64,000 nt of DNA from Apostichopus japonicus. Its lineage: Eukaryota; Echinodermata; Holothuroidea; Aspidochirotida; Stichopodidae. This document shows positions 1 through 10,700 of this stretch, piece after piece (the stretch's first letter is position 1; each line of letters starts with the position of its first letter). Made by a program: the position numbers and the translations under genes. The stretch spans positions 4,422,001 to 4,486,000 of the forward strand of contig NC_092571.1 of the NCBI RefSeq assembly GCF_037975245.1. Direction: 5' to 3'. The notes under the pieces were generated by a model. The model made no database searches, was not told the origin of the DNA, and saw only the letters and a list, made by a program, of their open reading frames with translations.

Positions 1-221
1 CCGGACCACAAATATCTCCGCAATTAGTCGCCCAAAAACATCTGATGTCATCAACGTCAACATCGCGAACTACAATGATGAACCATCTCCTATCATTAAT
101 TAACTTGATTAAAAGGTTCATGTTGTAAATACGTTACTATTACAGCACCATGCACCAGAACAAAAAAAGTTGTAAAGTTGCAGATATACCTATAATCACA
201 TGATACATGTCTCTCTTTCAG

Positions 222-341
222 CGTGTTGTTCTACAAACATTAGAATGTATTTTTTTTTTTGACTAAGTCAATCATATATGTGCTCTTACATTTAGAAACA
301 ACAGCAAGTATTCTCTTGTTTCGGTCTTATTCAAACAGATT
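222..341. repeat. Dispersed duplication, copy 1 (partner 1260-1362)
   Basis: Starts near GTGTTGTTCTACAAACATT and ends near CTCTTGTTTCGG. The same order of words recurs at 1260-1362 in the same orientation, with about 80 percent identity by eye. The partner copy lies just downstream (gene sense) of exon 3 of the minus-strand secreted-protein gene, so the duplication covers intronic sequence beside its donor but not the exon itself. No coding meaning is seen. Confidence 0.6.
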
Positions 342-779
342 TGTACAGTTGACAAACGTTCATTGTTGTTCCAGTGTGGGGATTACATGTTCAAAGAAAG
401 ACTTGAGGGATTTTTCACAATGTGTCCTGACAAACAAACATATATCGTCAATGTAGATATAATAATGCAAGTGGAGAGCATTTCCTGTTCCAATTTGTGC
501 AGGGGAAACAAGGGAAACGTTTATTTCTTAATATAAAACGCAAAAGGGGATAACATGTTACCCCGGGCACTGTGGTTAAATTTCCCAATGTTAACTATGG
601 TCTGAATTGAGGGCGTATTATCCAAGTGTTGTGATTGTACAGAGTGCACCACAGGTGTTTTGAATTTGACAATTTACACAGAATAACCACTCTTGATAGG
701 CAAGCCAATCCGTAAATAAGAAATTAATGTGTAGCAAGTGGCATGACGGATATATAGTAGATAAATAAAGAAACAACAC

Positions 780-905
780 ACCAACACAATTTTCACTTCA
801 CGACCGGTTTCGTCCTCTTGGGACTCATCAGGCGAAGTTAGGAATCGAACCCCGGATCTTGTGTCACAGACCGAAGTCCGTACCACTCGACCACAGTGAT
901 TCTAC
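780..905 (-). mobile_element. tRNA-like retroposon (SINE-like) carrying a hammerhead motif
   Basis: Read on the minus strand, 905-842 has a pol III promoter pair: an A-box-like TGGTCGAGTGG and a perfect B-box GGTTCGATTCC, spaced as in a tRNA. The spacer does not fold as a clean cloverleaf, so this is tRNA-derived rather than a working tRNA. A hammerhead core follows directly (838-795), then an AT-rich tail whose end I cannot fix (it may reach about 700). tRNA-headed retroposons with hammerheads are known, for example the schistosome Sm-alpha family. Whether this one is mobile cannot be judged from a single copy. Confidence 0.6.
795..838 (-). ncRNA. Hammerhead ribozyme-like motif (short stem III, open stem I)
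   Basis: On the minus strand the invariant core CTGATGA (831-825) is followed by stem II (GTCC, loop CAAGA, GGAC; 824-812), then GAAA (811-808), ACCGGT (808-803) and the cleavable C at 802. Stem I pairs ACTTCGC (838-832) with GTGAAGT (801-795): seven pairs, including one G-U. Stem III would be the self-complementary ACCGGT. That is too short to close within one copy but could pair between two copies, as in the dimeric hammerheads of other metazoan retroposons. Every core position I can check is present; activity is inference. Confidence 0.7.
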
Positions 906-972
906 TGGTGTGTGAATGCGTATAAACTGGCTATAATAAGCCCTCAAAGACAGTTATACAAAGCTATGGACG

Positions 973-1130
973 CTGATTGTATGTCCAGAGGTTCGAAACC
1001 GGTGAGGAAGGTCGGAATTCCCTATAAGTGGTTAGGGTGTCCGCATATAAAGCGGGAGGGCCAGGTTCAAATCCCAGTAGAGGGTGGAAGTTTTTTCACT
1101 GTTCTGGATTTTTCAACTCACTTCGATTTC
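973..1130 (+). mobile_element. Second tRNA-like SINE-type sequence
   Basis: Positions 1028-1039 (GTGGTTAGGGTG) resemble an A-box and 1063-1073 (GGTTCAAATCC) is a good B-box, followed by a short unique tail that runs into a TA microsatellite. Just upstream, 973-1003 looks like a decayed hammerhead (CTGAT ... GTCC AGA GG ... CGAAACCGGT) in which the GATGA core and the cleavage base are lost. It lies close to the minus-strand hammerhead element in the opposite orientation. Element limits are approximate. Confidence 0.45.
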
Positions 1131-1132
1131 AA

Positions 1133-1174
<42 letters not shown>
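1133..1174. repeat. (TA)n microsatellite
   Basis: About 21 uninterrupted TA dinucleotides directly after the tail of the plus-strand tRNA-like element, a usual place for a SINE-associated simple repeat. Confidence 0.9.
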
Positions 1175-1177
<3 letters not shown>

Positions 1178-1372
1178 TTTGCCTTTGTCGTTTACCTCCA
1201 TTTCATTAACAAAGTCTGTTCAAAGTATCTCTTTCGAGGTCCAGCCCTAGGAATCACTCTGTGTTGTTCTACAAATATTAGAATCTGTTTTGTTTTGACC
1301 AAACCAACCACATTGTGCTGTCATATTTAGAAACCGCAGCAAATATTCCTTGTTTCGGTATTAATCTCTCAC

Positions 1373-1548
1373 CGGGTATCATAAGGATGTTGGTACAGCC
1401 ATTTTTGAACGGAACCACTGGGGCTATATCGGTCACCGGCGCACTGTTGACCATGCCGGTATCATCGCGTACTGTCACATCTACCATAGTGCGTAAGTCC
1501 CAGGCACCACCGCCATTAATAAAACCTAACCAACAACACCCAGAAAAT
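1373..1548 (-). CDS. Secreted ectodomain protein, exon 3
   Basis: This 176-nt exon starts after an acceptor (TTATTTATTTTCTC...CCAG) at 1549 and ends at a GTGAGA donor. Exon 2 ends with two bases of a codon, and the first base here completes it as Arg, so the phases agree. It encodes 58 residues with FSGCCW near the start, GGGAWDLRT, DDTGMVNSAPVT and NGCTNI. I know this order (SGCCW, then DTG-N-SPVT, then a GC pair) from uncharacterised secreted or membrane proteins of many marine invertebrates. No biochemical role can be given. The donor leaves one base of the next codon; exon 4 is not visible and should lie left of the window. A weak alternative is a decayed exon, but no stop or frameshift is seen. 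Confidence 0.72.
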
Positions 1549-1972
1549 CTGGATTTGAGAGAAAATAAATAAATTTAAAAAATCCAGGGAGGTGAAATTA
1601 TATCTCCTTGCAAACACCTGTCATGAAAAATTGATTCTTTTTTTTTCCTAGCTTAGTTCTTCTCCCGGGAGGGTTGCCAGGTCTGAAGCAGCCTCCCAGT
1701 ATTTAAGTTTCCCTTCGTTGTAGATTTAAAGATTCCATGATGTGAATATTGCTTGTCTTCTTTACCCTTACCGTTGTATTAATTTTTAATAGTCTTTAAA
1801 TTAAATGGCTAAACTGTAGGACACTATATGAACAATGACACTGATACTATGAACAATTGATTATGGGCTTCATAACATCACACCATCCTTTATTCATCCA
1901 TTCAGTGCGGAATCCATGAATAAAGGGCTATGGACTTTAGACATGGTTAGTATTTAGCTCGTAATCAATCAA

Positions 1973-2318
1973 CCATGAAGGGTGTTTGCGATGAGATATG
2001 CACCTCCGTGTATTGCCCTTTTACCCCATCCCTCCTACGGGAAGTAATGTGATACTGTAATCGATGTGGTTGTGTTTCGGTGTCCACTTAACCATGAAGG
2101 GTGTTTGCGATGAGATATGCACCTCCGTGTATTGCCCTTTTACCCCATCCCTCCTACGGGAAGTAATGTGATACTGTAATCGATGTGGTTGTGTTTCGGT
2201 GTCCACTTAACCATGAAGGGTGTTTGCGATGAGATATGCACCTCCGTGTATTGCCCTTTCATTCCATCCCTCCTACGGGATATAATGAGATACTGTAATC
2301 GGTTTGGGTGTGTTACGG
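1973..2318. repeat. 119-bp tandem repeat, array 1 (about 3 units)
   Basis: Units begin at 1973, 2092 and 2211 (CCATGAAGGGTGTTTGCG), with an exact period of 119 bp. The first two are almost identical; the third is diverged and cut by the MITE that starts at 2319. The same unit forms a second array at 12473-12922. Open frames through the units exist only because the unit lacks stops in some frames, so they are not called as genes. Confidence 0.9.
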
Positions 2319-2582
2319 CAGGGGCGTATCCAGGATTTTCTAACCCGGGGGGCGCAAAGTACTATCTAAGCGGAGCGCCACCATCTTGGCGATGTCTTGG
2401 CGTTTTTCTTCTGCTCCCTCCTTTTCTCCCTTTCTACTTTTTCTCCTCTTTTTCTTTTTCTTTTCCCTTCCTTCCTCCTCATTTTCCCCCTCTTTTTTTC
2501 CCTTTTTTCTCTTTTCTTTTTCTCTCCTCTTTTTCTTACCCGAGGGCGCACACCCCAACGCCTCTCCCTGGATACGCGCCTG
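2319..2582. mobile_element. MITE with CAGGGGCGTATCCAGG termini, copy 1
   Basis: The left end CAGGGGCGTATCCAGG mirrors the right end CCTGGATACGCGCCTG with one mismatch. In between are the sub-motif CTAAGCGGAGCGCCACC and a long C/T tract (2403-2540). Short CAGGGG-type inverted ends are typical of hAT-like non-autonomous elements, but no clean 8-bp target duplication flanks this copy, so the superfamily is inference. The left flank is a 119-bp repeat unit. Confidence 0.7.
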
Positions 2583-4578
2583 AGAGTGTATGTTCAGCTG
2601 GCATTCACCAGCCAGCCATGTAGATGATGAAGGGGGCTAGTAGTCCCAATATTGTGATATTGTGATATGTTGTGGGCGGAGGTCATATATTCGTTTGAGT
2701 TCACAAGGGGTCAAATTGTGGAAACCATTGTTTATCACAATATTTTAACAAGGACAGATGTCATATTTAGTATTTTGATGTATCACATTTAGTACAAGAA
2801 GCCAGTTGTTGAGGTCAATGGTCATTTCAGGACAGCCTGTGTCATTGTGAATTATTGTTTGTCACATCACACTGCTTTTCACTGTATTACTAAGATCAAA
2901 ATGACATCTAATGATCACCGTTTTATCTTTGTAACCATAACTTTGAAACAGCTTTGAACAATGAAAGGATCTAATTGAAATGGAGTTATATTGTGAGAAT
3001 TACCGTATACACACAGTCTCTATATAAATTACAAAGCCACTATCGTTTATGCCAAAGAATCTACGATATGACGAATAGCAGCAACCAATCAAAGCATTGG
3101 CTTCATTTGATTTGCTTTAAACAAGAAGATATTCATTGTATGTGTGGCTAAATGTGTAAGACTGCATTGACTCCTTACATAAGTGCTCAAATTGGAATTG
3201 GTCTAAAGTCCGAGTGCAGAAAACTGGACTCGAGTACTATAAACGTGTGGGTATTACACATTTCTTTGTGGGTATACTGTACGGGTGGGATCTATGGCGG
3301 GCCATCAGTCTCAAATCATGGGAGATCGACTTATACCGATTTAAATCGACATATACCAGTTTCCTTCGACTTATACCAGTTTCCAGCAGCTGAAATTGAC
3401 TTCTACCGATTTAAATCGACATATACCAGTTTCATTCTACATATCATCGATTTAAATCGACATATACCAGTTTCATTCTACATATCATCGATTTAATTTA
3501 CTTATCATCGATTTAAATCGATGATAAGTAAAATAAATCGATGATATGTCGAAGTAAACTGGTATATTTCGATTTAAATCGATGATATGAAGAATGAAAC
3601 TGGTATATGTCAATTTAAATCGACATATACCAGTTTCATTCTACATATCATCGATTTATTTCACTTATCATCGATTTAAATCGATGATAAGTAAAATAAA
3701 TCGATGATATGTCGAAGTAAACTGGTATATGTCGATATAAATCCATGATATGTAGAATGAAACTGGTATATGTCAATTTAAATCGACATATACCAGTTTC
3801 ATTCTACATATCATCGATTTATTTTACTTATCATCGATTTAAATCGATGATAAGTAAAATAAATCGATGATATGTCGAAGTAAACTGGTATATTTCGATT
3901 TAAATCGATGATATGAAGAATGAAACTGGTATATGTCAATTTAAATCGACATATACCAGTTTCATTCTACATATCATCGATTTATTTCACTTATCATCGA
4001 TTTAAATCGATGATAAGTAAAATAAATCGATGATATGTCGAAGTAAACTGGTATATGTCGATATAAATCCATGATATGTAGAATGAAACTGGTATATGTC
4101 AATTTAAATCGACATATACCAGTTTCATTCTACATATCATCGATTTATTTTACTTATCATCGATTTAAATCGATGATATGTAAAATAAATCGATGATATG
4201 TTCATTTAAATCGACAAAATTACGAAGCTAGCAAGGGTGTTCATCATGGTTATGTCAATGGTAATTATGAACAATTACTTGCAAAAAGATTTCGGTGTAA
4301 AAATACGCCTGAAAAAAACTGATATGTCAATGACGTGCAATTATCTCAATGCAAACTGGGCTTGTCTACTCAAACACGTGGCGCTATAGTATAGGAATAC
4401 ACATGCAACTGAATAGGCCCACAGTACGTACACAGATGAAATTACCTACTCCAGTTACACCATAAACAGAGATGATATTGTTCTGCAGCGAGGCCTACTG
4501 TAAGGTTACGTTTGTAGCTAAATATATACCCATGGGGTTTAACAATTACAGTATTCAAGCTCAAATCATGCATTCCAC

Positions 4579-4603
4579 CAGGGAGTTGTTATGGAACTCC
4601 CTG
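4579..4603. repeat. Short hairpin CAGGGAGTT / AACTCCCTG
   Basis: Nine-base arms around a short spacer (GTTATGG), inside the centre of the palindromic element. A similar hairpin with the same CAGGG..GTTGTTA start lies at 50058-50085, and a lone half (CCAGGGAGTTG) at about 6210. Probably a family of tiny inverted-repeat elements. Confidence 0.5.
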
Positions 4604-4625
4604 ATTCCACTGTGCTCGTGTTTAG

Positions 4626-4912
4626 GTGGCATACTCCTATTAGAGTCTATATCAATCCGCTCGATTGTTCTCCTTCAGGAAAAGTGCCAAAAAGCAGCAG
4701 GAGAACATCTTTTGTGACCTGTTATCAATCATAATCTAGTTTTTTTTTTTTTGTGGCTTGCATGTTGAAGAGCATGAATGGAAGTACATGTGGTGAGAAA
4801 ATTGGGTCAATTGAGGCAATTTTAGACCCCTTTAGGCTTCCCAGGAGCAGCGTAGGAAATTTGTTTACCACTGAGTGAAGAGGTTTGTTTACAAGTGACG
4901 AAAACTTCCGAC
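4626..4912. repeat. Dispersed repeat, copy A (inverted partner 15971-16243)
   Basis: GGTGGCATACTCCTATTAGA through GTTTACAAGTGACGAAAACT is found again, reverse-complemented, at 15971-16243 with high identity over about 280 bp. Copy A is inside the palindromic element; copy B is in unrelated sequence, so this is a separate mobile repeat nested in the larger one. Confidence 0.75.
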
Positions 4913-5957
4913 TCGGATAGCAAAACAATTTCACGGTCATGGTACGGAAAATTGATGGTGCCATGAAAGGCCAACTTGTCGGCTATCCGGTGATGGGTAG
5001 CGTTAAGCTAGTGAAAACTTCTATCTAGACTTAGAAACCACATTACTTTTGTGATTTAGTGTGTAAGTCAATGGGGCTTTTAATGGGCGTATGCTACCTT
5101 TATTTTCAATTATTCGCCCGCCTTGTCAGGTGACTACACGTGATGTATCTCCACATGTCAATCATCACCGAAATCGGGATTTGGAATATGTTAATGAGCT
5201 AAATCGATGATACGTCGATTTAAATAGGTATATGTCAATTTGGGACGCTAGAAACTGGTATAAGTCCACGGAAATTGACTTCTACCGATTTACTTCGACA
5301 TATCATCGATTTAAACTGGTAGATGTCGATTTAAATGAACATATCATCGATTTATGTTACATATCATCGATTTAAATCGATGATAAGTAAAATAAATCGA
5401 TGATATGTAGAATGAAACTGGTATATGTCGATTTAAATTGACATATACCAGTTTACTTCGACATATCATCGATTTAAATCGACATATACCAGTTTACTTC
5501 GACATATCATCGATTTATTTTACTTATCATCGATTTAAATCGATGATAAGTAAAATAAATCGATGATATGTAGAATGAAACTGGTATATGTCGATTTAAA
5601 TCGATGATATGTAGAATGAAACTGGTATATGTCGATTTAAATCGGTAGAAGTCAATTTCAGCTGCTGGAAACTGGTATAAGTCGAAGGAAACTGGTATAT
5701 GTCGATTTAAATCGGTATAAGTCGATCTCCCGTGATTTGAGACTGATGGCCCTCCATAATCTACATTAAATACGTGTTTGTTGCCACATTGTTCAGTTCA
5801 GTTCAGTGGTGTTGTTATTGTTTGTTGTGTAGGGCAATAAATCTTGTAAAGCTTTATACAACAGACACATCACTACCTGTGATTCATTGATTAACGGTAA
5901 ACTGTAACCGTGGGTGCTTTTTTGTTTTTAAATTATGTGATGCAACTTACCCTGCAG

Positions 5958-6137
5958 GTAGAAAAAATTAAACACAAGAACACTCTGTGTGATACAACAA
6001 ATTTGAACACATTGTTAGTAACAGATGATGAAGCCACAAATGAAAGTATGAGTTCATGTATAAGAATTCAAAATAATAACAATTTTGGAAGCTTGGAAAG
6101 TTTTAAAGAAAATGGTTACACATCTCTAAAAGAGTAA
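5958..6137 (+). CDS. Candidate 3'-terminal exon, unknown gene
   Basis: An acceptor-like TTACCCTGCAG ends at 5957 after a T-rich stretch, followed by 59 codons to a TAA at 6135. The peptide is hydrophilic, rich in Asn, Ser and Glu, has no Cys or membrane segment, and ends ENGYTSLKE. A receptor cytoplasmic tail would look like this, but I do not recognise it and see no upstream exons. An AATAAA lies at 6623-6628. It may be a chance frame: it is short and unsupported by any homologue. Confidence 0.25.
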   Translation, partial: VEKIKHKNTLCDTTNLNTLLVTDDEATNESMSSCIRIQNNNNFGSLESFKENGYTSLKE

Positions 6138-9058
6138 TGGCGTTCCGTTATAACAATTCCTCATTCATATAAACACTTAATAGACATGCCGTTTTACCTG
6201 CAACTCTAGACCAGGGAGTTGAAAAAAATATTCATCTGTTTGCACAAATCGTAGATATAACCCTCAGTGTCAACGTGTAAATTGTGTAAACAAGAGTACA
6301 ACGACACAGGATTCGGTATTTGAGCAGGTTTCCAATAACATGTTTTCGTACTTTTTGGAATAATATCTTTCTTTCTTTCTTTAAAAAAAAACTTCTCAAA
6401 AGAACCAACATTCTTCCAATCCTTTGTATAGATGATTGAATTTGTTTCAAAACAAATGAATGATAACAATCAACCGCAAAGTAGAATGTTAAAAACACTC
6501 CCCGGCGTTACAAAGAAGTTTCATGCTGAAAGCAGTCAATGATGCGTTCCCAAATTTCCTGTGATTTGTTTGGCTAATAGTCCCTACCATTGTCTGCAAA
6601 AAAATTTTCATTTATCGTGCTCAATAAACACAACGTATTATGTTTAAATAACTTATTTATATAGCGCATTATACCGACGGTCTCAATGCAACTAATTCAG
6701 TGTAACGTTGCTGTCCTGTGTAGAGATAGCAAAGTTTGTAGTATAGGCTCTCATGTGTGTGCACTCTCAAATATCACAACGTGTAAGGTTGGCCACAGTG
6801 GACAAAATTCAGAAATTATGACGACATATCAGGAGGCAGGACTTTTTTATGTCTACATAAAATTGATTTGATGTGGACATAAATTCAAATTAATGCTGGC
6901 ATATATTAAAATAACCGTACCAGCTGCGTACTGATAATTCAGTTGGCACCTTCCTCTTTCAATCTGTTTCAATCTGTGTGAATATTAATGTACATTTAAA
7001 GAGTTGTGTATGTATTGCATGTATGGGCTACCACATTATGTCAAAATATTCTTGCTATGAGTTGCACTTCTCGTTATGTAGTAAGTACACCTTGTAAAGG
7101 GTTTCAGTGCAAACACATGAATTTATTTGTAATCTAAGATAGTACATATAATATTAATGTCCCCACGCTTCCATAGGCATGAGTTGTATAATTGACATTT
7201 ATGATTTTCAATATGCACATTATAAACCTATAACTATAGGATATCCGTTGCGCACAAGCCAATGTTTTTGTCAGGGGTCATTATAACTAAGTATTGTGCG
7301 TTCCTGTAGAGGTAATTTAAAGTGCATGTTTTCATGCAGGAACGTGGGGACGCAAGTTTTTTCTGAGCGGACGCAAACAATTTTTAAGATGTTGTATCCC
7401 GGCGCTGGCGCAACTCTTAAAATCCCAGTAACATTACTGAGAATAATACTTGGTAGTAATATAAGATTTTTCTATTTGTACAGCTTTCTGCTGATTTCTC
7501 AAGTCTTGCTAATGTAAACCTGTGAAACTACATTCTTTTCATTCCTTGATCAACATCTGGACAGAATGTTAGACAAGTTTACTAAAACAAGCTAAGGTTT
7601 CAATGCACACAAAATGCAAGCAAGCTGCAGAATGTTCAGGTTGGTTGTGCATGATAAATTAATGGTAGTTTTATCATTTCAATTTGTATATGGTGGCATC
7701 CAATAAATATATGTTTGAACAAGAGTGGATAGAGGGTGTGGGTCGAACCTCTTTTTCATAGCACACATAAACTCAAAAGAAACATGCCCTAGCTGTGTTA
7801 GATCTAGTTATAGTTTCAGTTTCCGTTCCTTCATTCCAGTATAAATAGCATAAAATACAATTATGTTTAATAAGAGAGAATAAAACGTATGATAGATAAA
7901 TTCCATAAAAGCGATTAAAGGCAAATTAAGAGTTAGTAAAAAAAGCAACAGTTTTCAAAGTGTTAGTCAACTGAAAATAATTAGGAAATATCAATAAACA
8001 TATATTAAATCAAATCATTTAAGATACCATTTTGAATAAAAAAATATGCTCTGCATAGAAATGAATTTGTGATAATTTTAACCCAATATTATGTTGGTGC
8101 TATTGCACGATGTCATAGAAGTATGATGCTTTCATCGGTTTGAGTGCATGTGTGTGTATGTATGTTTGCATGTGTGTGTACGTGTGTGTTTGTGTGAACG
8201 CTCGCGTACTCGTACTTCAAGTCTGCGTGCGTTTTTAAGAATAATCCTTCTTTCGGGGTTTCTGCAATCCCTCTTGCGTTCTTGATAAATGTAATGTGAA
8301 CGGTCGCGGACTTATGGTGAGTTGGTGACCTGAGATTTCCGACTAAGTTATAATATCCGCTCTATCCAGTTGTAATTTGGCGGGTATTTTTGAACGTGCA
8401 ATAGGCGTGAGGTATACCATGGAGCTGTTTATAGCTCCATGGGTATACCTACGTTGTGTTTGTTCAAATGTCAGGCCGGGCCTTTCTTAACAGAAACACT
8501 ACCTAACGACGCTATACGTAAACACATTTTATTTTTCTTCGCACCGATTCGACCAACACTACACAAAAGTCACCGTTAAGTTCGTGAGACTAGAACAAAC
8601 TGAATGACAGTCCACTTAAATCTAATAAACTATAATTCATTGTACGCCAAACTCACAGGGTTTTGAAGAGGCCCAAAAAAAAAACGGTAATTTATGATTA
8701 CTTCGAAACGGATGATTTTGGACTCGGTTTCTACGGCAGTTACTAAAAGGCTAGAACCCTTACGTATGGCCTAGCATATAATGACGTTACATTAGCCTAC
8801 GCATTTACCTTCCTAGGTGTTAAGACCTAATATTAAATGCCTTCGATGTTGGATTAGCCTCAAATACGACATCAGCAGTAAAACAGTGACTAGCAAGATC
8901 GTTCGCTCATCCATTTGAAATGTTTGTAAGAAATTTGAATCTGGGTTAACGTGTAATGAATATAGTAAAACGGATTGGTTTGAAATTTGAATACAGTATA
9001 CTGTTTACGTTTATGCGCAGTGGTGTATGCAGTAGAACCTACCAAAATAGTACAGCAC
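6138..9058. other. Gene-poor intronic or intergenic stretch
   Basis: No convincing exon on either strand. It contains a TG-rich purine/pyrimidine-alternating tract at about 8143-8200 and a strong hairpin at 8410-8450. The minus-strand secreted-protein gene spans this stretch as intron 2. Confidence 0.6.
8410..8450. repeat. Hairpin with 17-base arms
   Basis: AGGTATACC.ATGGAGCT pairs with AGCTCCATGGGTATACCT across the loop GTTTAT, with one bulged base. It could form a stable cruciform. No function is evident. Confidence 0.7.
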
Positions 9059-9060
9059 TA

Positions 9061-9718
9061 TGGCGGGCAATCAGTCTCAAATTGTGGGGAATCGACTTAT
9101 ACCGATTTAAATCGACATATACCACTTTCCTTCGACATATACTAGTTTCCAACAGCTTAAATTGACTTCTACCGATTTAAATCGACATATACCAGTTTAA
9201 TTCTACATATAATCGATCTAAATCGACATATACCAATTTAATTCGACATATCATCGATCTAAATCGACATATACAATTTAAATCGATGATAAGTAAAATA
9301 AATCGGTATATGTCAATTTAAATCGACATATACCAATTTAATTCGACTTATACCAGTTTAAATCGACATATTTAAATCGACATATACCAATTTAAAACGA
9401 TGATATGTAAAATAAATCGGTATATGTCAATTTAAATCGACATCTACTAGTTTAAATCGATGATATGTCGAATTAAATCGGTAGAAGTCAATTGCCTTGG
9501 ACTTATACCAGTTTCTAGCAACTCAAATTGACATATACCTATTTAAATCGACATATCATCGATATGGCTCATTAACATATTCCAAATTCCGATTTTGGTG
9601 ATAATTGACATGTGAAGATACATCACGTGCAGTCACCTGACAAGGCGGGCGAATAATTAAATAGTTCCCAATTTACCAAGCTAGCAAGGCTGTTCATCAT
9701 GATTATGTCAATGGTAAT
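9061..9718. mobile_element. Palindromic TA-flanked element, truncated second copy
   Basis: Starts after TA (9059-9060) with TGGCGGGCAATCAGTCTC and carries the same CGACATATACCA and TTTAAATCG modules as the 3295-5756 element. Its inner part matches the reverse complement of 5100-5290 (AGTCACCTGACAAGGCGGGC) and then 4218-4253 in forward orientation, so the centre is rearranged against copy 1. The right arm is absent: the sequence stops at GTCAATGGTAAT, where a MITE left end begins. Confidence 0.7.
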
Positions 9719-9800
9719 CAGGGGCGTATCCAGGATATTTTAACCCTGGGGAGGGGGGCGCGAATTACTATCTAAGCGGAGCGCCACCGCAGCGTACAAG
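9719..9800. mobile_element. MITE left end (CAGGGGCGTATCCAGG), copy 2
   Basis: Same left terminus as the element at 2319, followed by CTATCTAAGCGGAGCGCCACC. It begins exactly where the palindromic element breaks off, so it is nested in it. After about 9800 the sequence leaves the short MITE and is unlike copy 1 (it contains a C13 run), which suggests a longer relative whose right end I cannot assign. Confidence 0.6.
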
Positions 9801-10571
9801 ATAATTTCTGGTTTTGATACCCCCCCCCCCCCAGATCACCGGAAATGGCACTTTTCGGGCTTGAAATGACCAACCAGATGTACACTTCTGCCTGAGAACC
9901 AAGAATTTCCCAATAGTTTTTTTCATCCATTACCTTTTTGAAGATGTCACCAGTCACACATCATGTTCGACCTCACCGCATCTCCTGTGGATCATTGCTT
10001 TTTGTAGGTGATTCTACGTCGCGGCCCACAATACCCGTAAGCCCCACTTTTCAAGGTTTTAAGCCCATTATTTGTTCAGAAGTTGAAAATTCACAAATTC
10101 TCGTGAATAAATTCACTTCAAAACATACCCATATTGTTGCAAAAAATTTCATCTGTGGACAACCAATACAGGAAATCCTTCAACGCCTAACAGACCGGTA
10201 AAAATTGCATGGAGGGAATAATGATGAAAAATGGTGGTCAGGGAATTTTCGAAAATTCAGACACAGTTAATTTATTGATGTACATCTATTAAAACCTCTT
10301 ATAACGGCTACTAAAAAACTTCGTTGAAGGAAATGAAAAAATACCAGATATTTCCGAAACCGAACACTACACATATCTACAGTTGGAGGCTGTTCATCCC
10401 GGAGCGCCATTTTCATGCTCACTGATATGATGTGATATCTGCTGTTTGCTTTAAAAATTCGAATAGTTGAAAGGAGACTGAAATAAGTAACTATTATCTG
10501 TTTATTGTGTAATGCTCCACCCGGGTGTAACGATGAGCCTGGCGGGCTCCTGGCCCAAAGGGGCCCCTATC

Positions 10572-10700
10572 AGGAGGTCTAAGCAAGGGCGTCCTCAGAA
10601 ATGTTTACAAGGGGGGGGGGGGGGGAGTCAGTAGGTCATAAAGGTGTAACACACTACTTGATACTATCTAAGCGGAGCGCCACCATCAGTTGGCGCGGAG
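10572..10700. repeat. Related MITE-like fragment
   Basis: CAAGGGCGTCCTCAG, a G14 run and then CTATCTAAGCGGAGCGCCACCATC, the sub-motif shared with the elements at 2319 and 9719. It looks like the left part of a diverged family member; no right terminus was found. Confidence 0.4.

Larger units (their letters stand above)
3295..5756. mobile_element. 2.46-kb palindromic TA-flanked element (mariner-type MITE or foldback)
   Basis: Long inverted ends begin TGGCGGGCCATCAGTCTC at 3295 and mirror 5756 with a few mismatches. Each side is bordered by TA (3293-3294 and 5757-5758), the target duplication of Tc1/mariner elements. The arms (about 0.9 kb left, 0.5 kb right) are built from short modules such as CGACATATACCAGTTT and CATCGATTTAAATCGATG, many of them palindromic, so hairpins are nested within hairpins. 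The centre (about 4210-5280) is unique and contains no transposase that I can see. It lies inside intron 2 of the minus-strand secreted-protein gene. Confidence 0.8.

Noticed and set aside
842-905. A genuine tRNA gene on the minus strand
   Set aside because: A- and B-boxes are good, but the acceptor and T stems do not pair and a hammerhead follows directly.
2021-2206. A 61-codon protein encoded by the 119-bp repeat
   Set aside because: It is the repeat read through; array 2 gives the same peptide for the same reason, with no start context.
2340-2558. Lys/Glu/Arg-rich minus-strand frames over the C/T tracts at 2400 and 12300 as proteins
   Set aside because: They are translations of a pyrimidine-rich simple repeat inside a MITE.
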